From Bacillota bacterium (GTDB lineage Bacteria; Bacillota; Negativicutes; Sporomusales; UBA7701), in assembly GCA_023415075.1 (NCBI GenBank), contig JAEZLU010000026.1, positions 1 to 15,232 of the forward strand: a DNA stretch of 15,232 bases. Direction: 5' to 3'. This document shows, in pieces, positions 1-4,430 of the stretch. The translations under genes were made by a program, and so were the position numbers. Numbering within the stretch: position 1 is the stretch's first letter; each line of letters begins with the position of its first letter. The notes under the pieces were generated by a model. That model was not told the origin of the DNA and searched no databases. It saw nothing but the letters and a program-made list of their open reading frames with translations.

Positions 1-1
1 C

Positions 2-325
2 GCCTATCTTGTGTCATCCTACTGGGACAAAGAGAAGAAAGCGCCGCGGACGGCGGCGGTTTATCTCGGGAGCAGCCTGGTGACAGCCCAGAAAAACCTC
101 GAAAAGCATTTGGCCGGCTTGCCGCCCAGCCAGCTCTCCAGTCGGTCGAAAATCGACCTGCTGGCCAAACTCGGCGAGAAAGCGCCGGATGATGTCGTCA
201 ATTTGCCGTCGCGCGACCGGGCCAAGGAATCGGTGCTGCGCCATCTCAACAAACTGCGGACTCATCATGCCGCCCGCGCCGACATCGTCTACGTCCTCGA
301 CCGAGCCATCGAACGCTTGTCTTAG
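2..325 (+). CDS. Unrecognised protein, 5' end outside the window
   Basis: The frame is open from position 2 (reading Ala-Tyr-Leu) through a GTG at 11 to a TAG at 323-325, so the gene probably starts before the window and GTG 11 is only the first possible internal start. About 107 residues are visible. The visible part begins SSYWDKEKKAPRTAAVYLG and continues as a basic, mostly helical, soluble protein with no membrane segment. The opening stretch is faintly like the N-terminus of some IS4/IS1634-type transposases or helper proteins, but no catalytic motif is present and I do not assign a function. A strong intrinsic terminator follows the stop at once, so this is the last gene of its transcript. 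Reality as a gene is likely from codon character and the terminator position; function is unknown. Confidence 0.6.
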   Translation, partial: AYLVSSYWDKEKKAPRTAAVYLGSSLVTAQKNLEKHLAGLPPSQLSSRSKIDLLAKLGEKAPDDVVNLPSRDRAKESVLRHLNKLRTHHAARADIVYVLDRAIERLS

Positions 326-330
326 CCCCG

Positions 331-360
331 AAGCCCCCTGTCGGGGGCTTTGTTGTTTTT
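331..360 (+). terminator. Intrinsic terminator after the first gene
   Basis: An 8-bp perfect stem AAGCCCCC (331-338) / GGGGGCTT (343-350) has a TGTC loop and runs into a T-rich tract to 360. It ends the gene finishing at 325. The -35 box of the next promoter (353-358) lies inside the T-tract, an arrangement repeated in front of the intact miaB at 5050-5059. Confidence 0.85.
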
Positions 361-382
361 GGCGCCGCAAATAGGATATAAT
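353..382 (+). promoter_or_regulatory. SigA-type promoter of the miaB-like stub
   Basis: TTGTTT (353-358), an 18-bp spacer and TATAAT (377-382). The spacing and the surrounding 13-mer TAGGATATAATAG (372-384) are identical to those of the promoter before the intact miaB (TTGCTT at 5052-5057, TATAAT at 5076-5081, 13-mer at 5071-5083). This marks the two leaders as homologous. Downstream, GGGGAG at 388-393 is a ribosome-binding site 7 nt before ATG 401. Confidence 0.65.
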
Positions 383-400
383 AGGGCGGGGAGTGATAAT

Positions 401-502
401 ATGACACATTCTGCCGGCAACAGTCGCCCGCAAAAATATATTATTCTGACTTATGGCTGTCCAAAGGTTCCAGGGGGACCTATTTGCCTTCAGCCCAGAT
501 AA
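401..502 (+). pseudogene. miaB': Stranded 5' fragment of a miaB-like gene
   Basis: ATG 401 has a good ribosome-binding site and opens a 33-codon frame ending at TAA 500-502. Residues 12-20 read KYIILTYGC, matching the start of MiaB (intact copy: KKYLTITYGC) up to the first Fe-S cysteine, Cys20 (TGT 458-460). After that, homology stops: the expected Gln-Met-Asn-Glu is replaced by Pro-Lys-Val-Pro-Gly-Gly. The upstream promoter and Shine-Dalgarno are also homologous to those of the intact miaB at 5052-5105. I infer that this is the left junction of an element inserted in miaB. The reading Gly-Cys-Pro-Lys is also found at the start of the related RimO family, so a RimO origin is a minor alternative; the Thr-Tyr preceding it and the shared promoter favour MiaB. 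The fragment cannot be functional. Confidence 0.65.
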
Positions 503-505
503 TAT

Positions 506-540
506 AAGGCCTCGCGCCACCTCAAAGCGCGAGGCCTTTT
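506..540. terminator. Bidirectional terminator at the left element edge
   Basis: A 12-bp perfect stem AAGGCCTCGCGC (506-517) / GCGCGAGGCCTT (527-538) has a 9-nt loop and TTTT on the plus side (537-540). The opposite strand reads into TTATATTAT. It lies 3' of the recombinase remnant, which ends at 541, and also stops transcription from the stub promoter. Confidence 0.8.
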
Positions 541-950
541 CTATGCTTTATAGATGAACCGATGAACATCTTCGCCGTCCGGGGAGTGAAAAACGATCTT
601 TGTCACCTGGTCGCCATTCACCTCAATATAGCTGATTGTCTGCTGCAGGAAGTCCCTGACCACGGCACGGTCGAGAGAGGGGAGCTGCTCACGTATATCG
701 TCAGCTTTGAGCAGGCTGTGCAGCAGTAGGAAGCGAGAGAACAGGTCGACATCGGCCACCACATTATGCTGAATGGATGCCCGGCCGCCGGCGCCGATCT
801 CTGCGTCGAGCTTTCCCAGACGCTGGAGCATTTCAGCCCTCTTGACAAGGTATTCGCTCCTGGCCATGGCCCCGGCCTCAGTTGCAAAGAGGAAGGCATC
901 ATCAAGACGAGCTATTGCCTGCTCGAGCTGCGCCTTTTTTCGCCGCAGCT
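541..950 (-). pseudogene. C-terminal remnant of a large serine recombinase
   Basis: The minus-strand frame (open to about 975, stop CTA at 541-543) encodes a coiled-coil stretch LRRKKAQLEQAIARLDDAF, then an EGxMxRxEYLxKR-like segment and a C-terminal block ending EDVHRFIYKA. These are the coiled coil and C-terminal features of large serine recombinases (resolvase / recombinase / zinc-ribbon architecture), which catalyse phage and ICE integration through a catalytic serine in the N-terminal 150 residues. That catalytic domain, the recombinase domain and the zinc ribbon are all missing, leaving about 135 of a usual 450-550 residues. The frame runs into sequence that clearly codes for an XRE repressor on the other strand near 950, so a deletion joined the two genes. 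Its place beside the miaB break matches the usual location of an integrase gene next to its att site. Confidence 0.7.
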
Positions 951-1146
951 CAGAGAGCGTATCGGCTACACCCAAAATGAACTTTTTAAGGCGTCTGGTG
1001 TCAAGCGAGCACTTATCGCAAAAATAGAAACCGGAGTTACAACTGGTTCGATCAGCACATTAAATAAGATAGCCGCCGCACTTGGCGTCACCCTTGACGA
1101 GCTGGCCGGCGACGTCCAGGCTTCTACGCAAGAAAAGGCCGGCTAA
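949..1146 (+). pseudogene. XRE-family (HTH_3) repressor, N-terminus lost
   Basis: From Leu at 949 the frame reads LRERIGYTQNELFKASGVK, then IAKIETG, LNKIAAALGVTLDEL and a short tail, ending at TAA 1144-1146. This is a nearly complete Cro/CI-type helix-turn-helix (TQxELxxxSGV, then the IxxIE recognition helix and the LxxIAxALGVxLDEL end). Such proteins are DNA-binding repressors controlling lysogeny or element transfer. The start codon and first few residues are missing: upstream sequence in the same frame (back to ATG 766) is antisense to the recombinase remnant and not repressor-like. The stop overlaps by 4 bp the stop of the convergent Arc-like gene. It could still be expressed as an N-terminally scrambled fusion, but I regard it as dead. 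Confidence 0.7.
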
Positions 1147-1321
1147 TCCTCCTTGTCAATCTCTATCGGTCCGTACTTATCCTCGTAGGCGTCGATGTAC
1201 TGAATTAAAATCTTGCAATTTGATTATTTACGGATCTGACGTTTTTATCCGCTATGCCTTTGAGCTTATCTATATACACCTGTTTTAGCCGGGTTGACAC
1301 CCGAGGTAGCTTCGAAGTCAT
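1143..1321 (-). pseudogene. Arc-like ribbon-helix-helix regulator, frameshifted
   Basis: ATG 1319-1321 follows AGGAGG by 6 nt. The frame reads MTSKLPRVSTRLKQVYIDKL then KGIADKNVRSVNNQIARF and hits TAA (1205-1207). In the neighbouring frame the protein continues as LIQYIDAYEDKYGPIEIDKE-D to TAG at 1143-1145. Total length is 179 nt, one short of a multiple of three, consistent with loss of one base in the T/A run near 1204-1212. Joined, the product is about 59 residues, with the RHH plan: basic beta strand, helix, the Arc-type turn RSVNxxI, then a second helix. P22 Arc has the same turn (RSVNSEI). Such proteins repress phage or plasmid promoters as dimers. A repeated GTGYCAC element lies 63-90 bp upstream. 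The frameshift could also be a sequencing error in the short homopolymer. Confidence 0.65.
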
Positions 1322-1383
1322 GGCGGGCCTCCTCAGCAACTTATCGCCATTAACATATCAGAGGTTTGATTAGACGCCAAAAG

Positions 1384-1411
1384 GTGTCACAAGAAGGTGC
1401 CACCGTGGCAC
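1384..1411. promoter_or_regulatory. Operator-like cluster of GTGYCAC heptamers
   Basis: GTGTCAC (1384-1390) is followed by a perfect odd palindrome, GTGCCAC-C-GTGGCAC (1397-1411). There are thus three copies of one heptamer, the last inverted, upstream of the Arc-like gene. RHH and XRE repressors bind such short repeated half-sites. A REP-like repeat remnant is an alternative. Confidence 0.35.
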
Positions 1412-1463
1412 AAGGAAGGCAATGAGAGATAGAGCCCAATAAGGACGACATAAAACCGAAACA

Positions 1464-1495
1464 TTTAAAGTCGGGTGCCATTCCCCGACTTTAAA
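1464..1495. repeat. Perfect 12-bp inverted repeat with 8-nt loop
   Basis: TTTAAAGTCGGG (1464-1475) / CCCGACTTTAAA (1484-1495) around TGCCATTC. It has no adjacent T-tract longer than three and no adjacent convincing gene end on the plus side, so it is a weak terminator at best. The loop phrase GGGTGCCATTCCCC resembles the palindromes of REP/MITE-type elements. Apart from this and the heptamers at 1384-1411, I see nothing in the 1322-1556 gap. Confidence 0.5.
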
Positions 1496-1556
1496 ATAAG
1501 GCGTGATATGTCAACAAACGGTCAGAACTTCGGCCAATTGATGTAAAGAAAGGGAG

Positions 1557-1670
1557 TTAAAAATCTTCGCAGCTATCCTCATCAACACCCAAGAGCAGCA
1601 GGATGATAACAACGATGATTATAACGACCATTGTGCGACGACCTCTGCCCAATCCACATCCGAAATCCAT
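1557..1670 (-). CDS. Small Gly-rich single-pass membrane protein (37 aa), copy A
   Basis: ATG 1668-1670 is preceded by AAGGAGG with 8 nt spacing, a near-perfect ribosome-binding site. The product has three parts: a short N-terminus with Gly, Cys and Arg (MDFGCGLGRGRRT), a membrane segment MVVIIIVVIILLLLG (about residues 14-28), and an acidic tail VDEDSCEDF. It is a clear paralogue of the 36-residue protein at 2526-2636, with the same layout, length and ribosome-binding context. The plan (tiny Gly/aromatic head plus one helix) resembles YjcZ-type small sporulation proteins of Firmicutes, but identity to that family is inference. The gene lies on the minus strand, opposite to thyX. A hairpin with T-tract at 1776-1796 lies upstream. 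Confidence 0.65.
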   Translation of the reverse strand: MDFGCGLGRGRRTMVVIIIVVIILLLLGVDEDSCEDF

Positions 1671-1775
1671 TATTTATACCTCCTTAAGTTATAGTCACGG
1701 TATTCTACGCTAGGTATCAAGTTGGTGTTAAAGATTATGGAAAGCCCCAAATTTATTGTTTCATCTTTTTAAATG

Positions 1776-1796
1776 AAAACCCGGCCGAAGCCGGGC
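1776..1796 (-). terminator. Hairpin with TTCG loop, minus-strand terminator
   Basis: On the minus strand CCCGGC-TTCG-GCCGGG (1795 to 1780) is followed by TTTT (1779-1776). The UUCG tetraloop and T-tract suit an intrinsic terminator for a lost gene upstream of small gene A. A similar GCCCGG hairpin sits upstream of small gene B (2738-2757). Confidence 0.55.
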
Positions 1797-1881
1797 GGGT
1801 GGAGGGCGGGGAGGCGTTATTACCTCAGTACAATATATGCAATTTGGAATAGGAGAGTGAGATTCATGGCTAAAGCATTAG

Positions 1882-2253
1882 GATCAGGAATCAACTAGAT
1901 ACTGCAATTACAGTACCGAGAAATTTGGTAGGGAAATCACGGTCATTAGGCCTTGTTTCTGGACTGAGGACAGCCCTGAGTATAGAACCTGGCGGTATGC
2001 CTGTGAAGCTAGCGAACATTTCTACTTCATCTTGACTGATAATAACTGTTCTGCTCAGGAAGCCCGCTCCGTCTTGCCCAATAGCCTGAAAACCGAGATA
2101 GTCGTCACTATGAACCTACGCGAATGGCGCCACTTTTTCAGACTACGCGCTGCGAGCACCGCTCATCCCCAAATGAGAGAAATCGCTCGCCCGCTGCTCG
2201 ATCGTTTTAAAGAGCTAATACCCGTTGTTTTTTATGATATCCAGCCTGAATAA
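1882..2253 (+). pseudogene. thyX: Flavin-dependent thymidylate synthase ThyX, N-terminus lost
   Basis: From 1882 the frame reads DQESTRYCNYSTEKFG, then a middle region with EASEHFYFIL, and ends LPNSLKTEIVVTMNLREWRH, FFRLRAASTAHPQMREIARP and LLDRFKELIPVVF to TAA 2251-2253. These are the downstream half of the ThyX signature (the ...ESxRY end of RHRxxSxNxxSxRY) and the conserved C-terminal NLREWxHFxxLR block. ThyX makes dTMP from dUMP with FAD and methylene-tetrahydrofolate, and is often carried by phages. A stop at 1879-1881 lies just upstream, and the N-terminal half (about 80-90 residues with the first Arg-His-Arg of the signature) is absent. The sequence before it is the start of an unrelated 10-codon frame (ATG 1866, with AGGAG upstream), so a deletion fused another gene's start here. 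About 124 of a usual 210-250 residues remain; not functional. Confidence 0.8.
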
Positions 2254-2271
2254 GGGGTAGGACCACACCAT

Positions 2272-2554
2272 ATGAAACCGGTCGAATGCCTAAAAGCGGG
2301 CCTGCCACTCGATCAGGCCGAGCCATCATGATGGAGACGCGGGAGGCCCGGCCATGACGATCATCACCTGCCGCGTTGCCGCCCCAACCGTGGAGGAAAG
2401 AACGCATAAGGGGCCGGCAACCACTTCGGCCCCTTATGCCCTGAAAATTCAAGAAGTGGATGTCGGCCTTAAATTGAATGTCCTATTGCAATTGGCAAGG
2501 TTATGTGGCCCCGGTTTACAAGAATCTAGCAGGGAGAGCTTTCGTCAAAGCTAA
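2272..2554 (+). other. Chain of three overlapping mini-frames after thyX
   Basis: Eighteen nt after the thyX stop, ATG 2272 (with GGGGTAGG upstream) opens a 19-codon frame ending at TGA 2329-2331. That stop overlaps ATG 2328 (ATGA) of a 9-codon frame ending at TGA 2355-2357, which overlaps ATG 2354 (ATGA, with GGGAGG upstream) of a 66-codon frame running to 2554. Two successive ATGA overlaps suggest translational coupling in a phage-style operon, but none of the peptides is recognised and the longest is interrupted by a 13-bp inverted repeat. They may be remnants of genes shortened by deletion. Low confidence that any protein is made. Confidence 0.2.
2404..2439. repeat. Perfect 13-bp inverted repeat, possible terminator
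   Basis: GCATAAGGGGCCG (2404-2416) / CGGCCCCTTATGC (2427-2439) with a 10-nt loop. The plus side continues CCTGAAAATT and the minus side GTTCTTT, so the T-tracts are poor. It could end the thyX transcript or the convergent transcript of small gene B. Confidence 0.5.
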
Positions 2555-2636
2555 AGAAAAATAGTAGCAGGATGATAATAATGACGACAACGATCCCCAT
2601 GCCACGGCCACCACCGAATCCACCACCGAATCCCAT
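2526..2636 (-). CDS. Small Gly-rich single-pass membrane protein (36 aa), copy B
   Basis: ATG 2634-2636 lies 7 nt after AAGGAGG. The product has a Gly/Phe head (MGFGGGFGGGRG), a membrane helix MGIVVVIIIILLLFFF (about residues 13-28) and a short tail SFDESSPC. It matches copy A (1557-1670) in length and layout: Gly-rich head, Val/Ile/Leu helix, and an acidic Cys-containing tail. Two independent near-perfect ribosome-binding sites and conserved architecture argue that both are genuine genes rather than chance frames. The class resembles small sporulation/spore-coat-associated membrane peptides of the YjcZ type. No transporter, toxin-antitoxin partner or immunity gene is adjacent, though a small hydrophobic toxin cannot be excluded. 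Confidence 0.65.
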   Translation of the reverse strand: MGFGGGFGGGRGMGIVVVIIIILLLFFFSFDESSPC

Positions 2637-2737
2637 GATCTAACCTCCTTGAAGTTAATTTATGTTACATATTACGCAGCATTGATATGTAGTGATACTA
2701 GGCGCGGGGTGGAAAGGATTGGCAAGGTAAATTGGAA

Positions 2738-2757
2738 TGCCCGGCATCCGCCGGGCA
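2738..2757 (-). repeat. 8-bp GC-rich hairpin upstream of small gene B
   Basis: TGCCCGGC (2738-2745) / GCCGGGCA (2750-2757), loop ATCC. On the minus strand it is followed by TTCCAATTT, a weak terminator tail. The 2637-2947 gap also holds, on the minus strand at about 2845-2905, a short frame with STWSKLIYETYGLADG that looks like a gene remnant but is unrecognised. I see nothing else in this gap. Confidence 0.45.
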
Positions 2758-2947
2758 GGGAGGCAGAAGTCGCGAGATTGGGTTTGCGGTGGCTAATATA
2801 TTATACGCTTATTTTATTGTGGTGGAACCAAGATGGGAGCAAAATTAACATAAGAGCAAACCATCGGCAAGGCCGTAAGTTTCATAGATCAACTTCGACC
2901 AGGTCGACCTAAAGGATGGTCTGGAATGAAACGAGGGCCGATGGTGA

Positions 2948-3229
2948 TCAATTCCACCACGCTCCCCGCTGTCGCGGTGGCTGCGGTCGCTGCTGTGGCT
3001 GCTGCGAGCTCGACGACTCGATCGGCTCCAGAAACCATTTGCCATCGTCTTCGAACAGATACACATGGCGGCCATGAATGCGGCAATGATACCGCATCCC
3101 CAGGCCGCCGGACTTCAGCGCCGGCGCCTGGCGCACGTCGAGGACGCGATCGACAGAGTACACCCGGCCGTCATTCCAGCGGATGGACAAGGGTTTTACC
3201 GAGCCGTCGGTGTCGTGTTCGGCGACCAC
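2948..3229 (-). CDS. Small conserved protein of unknown function, SOS-type promoter
   Basis: The frame encodes IRWNDGRVYSVDRVLDVRQA, a Lys-Ser-Gly-Gly-Leu-Gly turn, then RYHCRIHGRHVYLFEDDGKW and a Gln/Pro-rich tail ending at TGA 2948-2950. The compact beta-rich core, with WxDGRxYxVDRVLDVR followed by RYxCRI...YLF...WF, has the look of a conserved family of about 75 residues. I recall similar small proteins near SOS-regulated repair genes in Firmicutes but cannot verify it. GTG 3227-3229 is the first standard start but has no ribosome-binding site. The frame continues upstream (DRQYIAV) to a TTA codon at 3248-3250, sitting 8 nt after an AGGGG ribosome-binding site. This suggests that the true start mutated or that a rare start is used. 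The promoter and LexA box at 3271-3314 read into it. Confidence 0.55.
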   Translation of the reverse strand: MVAEHDTDGSVKPLSIRWNDGRVYSVDRVLDVRQAPALKSGGLGMRYHCRIHGRHVYLFEDDGKWFLEPIESSSSQQPQQRPQPPRQRGAWWN

Positions 3230-3270
3230 TGCGATGTACTGTCTATCTAAGGATATCGCCCCTATTATGC

Positions 3271-3314
3271 CGAACGTACGTTTGTATTATATGGCCGTTG
3301 TTCTTGAAAATCAA
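3271..3314 (-). promoter_or_regulatory. SigA promoter with LexA/DinR (SOS) box
   Basis: On the minus strand TTGATT (3314-3309), a 17-bp spacer and TATAAT (3291-3286) form a good promoter. Immediately downstream lies CGAACGTACGTTTG (plus strand 3271-3284). It matches the Gram-positive LexA consensus CGAACRNRYGTTYC at 13 of 14 positions and sits where LexA would block the start site. The regulated gene is the small protein ending at 2948. Confidence 0.65.
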
Positions 3315-3344
3315 GGCAAAGGAGTCTGGCAAATATGGGCAATG

Positions 3345-3366
3345 AAAAAGCCGCCTAATGGCGGCT
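3345..3366 (-). terminator. Intrinsic terminator of the 72-aa gene
   Basis: Minus strand AGCCGCC-ATTA-GGCGGCT (3366 to 3350 region) followed by TTTTTC (3349-3344). It overlaps the stop codon of the gene at 3365-3583 and lies just upstream of the LexA-controlled promoter, insulating the two genes. Confidence 0.8.
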
Positions 3367-3583
3367 AGCGGATCGCTTCCAGTGTTCTCCGGACTCGCTC
3401 GGCAATGGCGGCCTTGGTCTGCTCGTTAAGATGGCCCCATTCTTCGCCCGAGTATGCGATTTCAGGATGGGAGGTTGTGATGATGTTGACGATTTCCCGG
3501 ATGCTTTTGCCAGATCGGATAATAGCTTCATCAATAGCTGAGGCTAAAAGATTAATGACTTCCGTGTTCAACTTGGCGTCCAT
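3365..3583 (-). CDS. Small helical protein of unknown function (72 aa)
   Basis: ATG 3581-3583 follows GGGGTGAT, a good anti-16S match with suitable spacing. The product starts MDAKLNTEVINLLASAIDEA and contains GKSIREIVNIITTSHPEI and a C-terminal AAIAERVRRTLEAIR helix. It appears to be a soluble all-helical protein without signal peptide, Cys or membrane segment. The length, terminator overlap and ribosome-binding site support a real gene. It is divergent from the phage-type regulator at 3689. I do not recognise the family; a small phage-encoded accessory or regulatory protein is the natural guess. Confidence 0.6.
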   Translation of the reverse strand: MDAKLNTEVINLLASAIDEAIIRSGKSIREIVNIITTSHPEIAYSGEEWGHLNEQTKAAIAERVRRTLEAIR

Positions 3584-3635
3584 GATATCACCCCGGGAAC
3601 TATTTTACCACACTTGTTAGCTGGATAAACAGATA

Positions 3636-3657
3636 TGGGGCGGCAGCGACCGCCCCA
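3636..3657. promoter_or_regulatory. 8-bp inverted repeat between divergent genes
   Basis: TGGGGCGG (3636-3643) / CCGCCCCA (3650-3657), loop CAGCGA. It lies between the divergent starts at 3583 and 3689. It could be an operator or a structured leader element; the T-tract is too far (GTTTAATTTT at 3663-3672) for a convincing terminator. Confidence 0.35.
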
Positions 3658-3688
3658 GCGGCGTTTAATTTTGTGGGAGGTTGACGAT

Positions 3689-4183
3689 ATGACAAAGCAA
3701 GAGATAAAGGCAGTGAAAGCGTACCTGTACGGCATCAAACGGACTGAGGTAGCAATAATCAACCTGACCAGGGCCCTCGAGGATCTCAACACCAGGATTC
3801 AGTCGCCGCCGACGTGGATGAGTAACCCGAACGCCATCGCCGTATGTGGCGGCGCCGACGGGTCGAAGCAGGAGTCATGGGTAGAATTCCAGGACGCCTA
3901 TCCGGAGCGGCGACAGTTCCTGGAAGATCAGCTCGCGGATAAACGCCGCAAGGTCGAAGAGTATGAAAGAACGCTAGCAGCCATGGCCGAGGAGGGCCAC
4001 TGGGGCACGTTGGCGGTCCAGATCGTGAGGTATAAATACAATATGCGGGTGGTGCCGAACAGGGCAATATATCTCTACCACTTGTTTTGCACGGAGGAGA
4101 TCTTTTACCGGACGCACCGGCGGGCGTTGCAATTTTTCCGCGACGCGGTACCACATCGGATTGAAAAAATGACAGTTTCGTGA
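3689..4183 (+). CDS. ArpU/RinA-like phage transcriptional regulator (putative)
   Basis: ATG 3689 is chosen because GGGAGG lies 8 nt upstream; an in-frame ATG at 3635 would add 18 residues with no ribosome-binding site and would run through the inverted repeat. The product is 164 residues. It has an N-terminal helical part (MTKQEIKAVKAYLYGIKRTE, LTRALEDLNTRIQSP), a middle linker, a coiled coil LADKRRKVEEYERTLAAMAE and a C-terminal helix-turn-helix-like end (LFCTEEIFYRTHRRALQFF). This plan, with the 'S.xTxYRxRRKA'-type end, is that of late-gene regulators of Gram-positive phages (ArpU, RinA, DUF1492), which usually sit just before the terminase genes. No terminase follows here; a terminator does. 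The gene appears intact, and is the clearest phage-type gene left in the element. Family call is moderate, from pattern memory. Confidence 0.55.
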   Translation: MTKQEIKAVKAYLYGIKRTEVAIINLTRALEDLNTRIQSPPTWMSNPNAIAVCGGADGSKQESWVEFQDAYPERRQFLEDQLADKRRKVEEYERTLAAMAEEGHWGTLAVQIVRYKYNMRVVPNRAIYLYHLFCTEEIFYRTHRRALQFFRDAVPHRIEKMTVS

Positions 4184-4235
4184 CAGTAAATCATGCGGTT
4201 TTATGTGTATAATTGAGCCAAGAGCCGTATACGTA

Positions 4236-4263
4236 AAAAAGCCACCCGCGAGGGCGGCTTTTT
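4236..4263. terminator. Bidirectional terminator
   Basis: AAAAAGCC-A-CCC (4236-4247) pairs with GGG-C-GGCTTTTT (4252-4263) around GCGA, with one internal mismatch. A- and T-tracts on both sides serve the regulator ending at 4183 and the minus-strand zinc-ribbon remnant ending at 4271. Confidence 0.8.
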
Positions 4264-4270
4264 GCCTTTA

Positions 4271-4430
4271 CTATAGAGGGTGCCACTTATACAAGCATTT
4301 CGGGCACTTGTATTCCATTCCCCGAGCAAGGTAGTTTGTTTAATCTTTTTCGCTCCGCATTTCGGACAAACCAAGGGACAAATTGGATTAGTGCATTGAT
4401 ACTCCGAAGCTCCAAGAAGCTCAGTGTAGG
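4271..4430 (-). pseudogene. Zinc-ribbon protein tail, frameshifted
   Basis: On the minus strand one frame reads ELLGASEYQCTNPICPLVCP then KCGAKKIKQT, and the neighbouring frame continues TNYLARGMEYKCPKCLYKWH-PL to TAG 4271-4273. Combined, two CPxC knuckles (CPKCGAKK and CPKCLYKW) about 20 residues apart form a zinc ribbon. The frame change falls near 4330-4340. No start is visible: upstream the frame runs into the truncated ku coding region at about 4430. Phage genomes often carry such ribbons. Read as a remnant joined to ku by a deletion. Confidence 0.5.

Noticed and set aside
766..948. N-terminal extension of the XRE frame
   Set aside because: These codons are antisense to the recombinase remnant and show no repressor features; the frame is open by chance across a deletion junction.
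2656..2664. CATAAATTA on the minus strand as a SigE/SigK -10 for small gene B
   Set aside because: It matches CATAnnnTA, but a start site there would fall inside the ribosome-binding site and no -35 match is present.
2649..2912. 87-codon plus-strand frame
   Set aside because: No ribosome-binding site, odd composition, overlaps the promoter region of small gene B on the other strand.
2926..3345. 139-codon plus-strand frame
   Set aside because: Antisense to the conserved protein at 2948-3229, and runs through its promoter and LexA box; low-complexity Ala/Thr/Arg composition.
4187..4213. TATAAT at about 4208 after the phage regulator as a late promoter
   Set aside because: The nearest -35-like TGACAG is 21 bp away, and any transcript would end at once at the 4236-4263 terminator.
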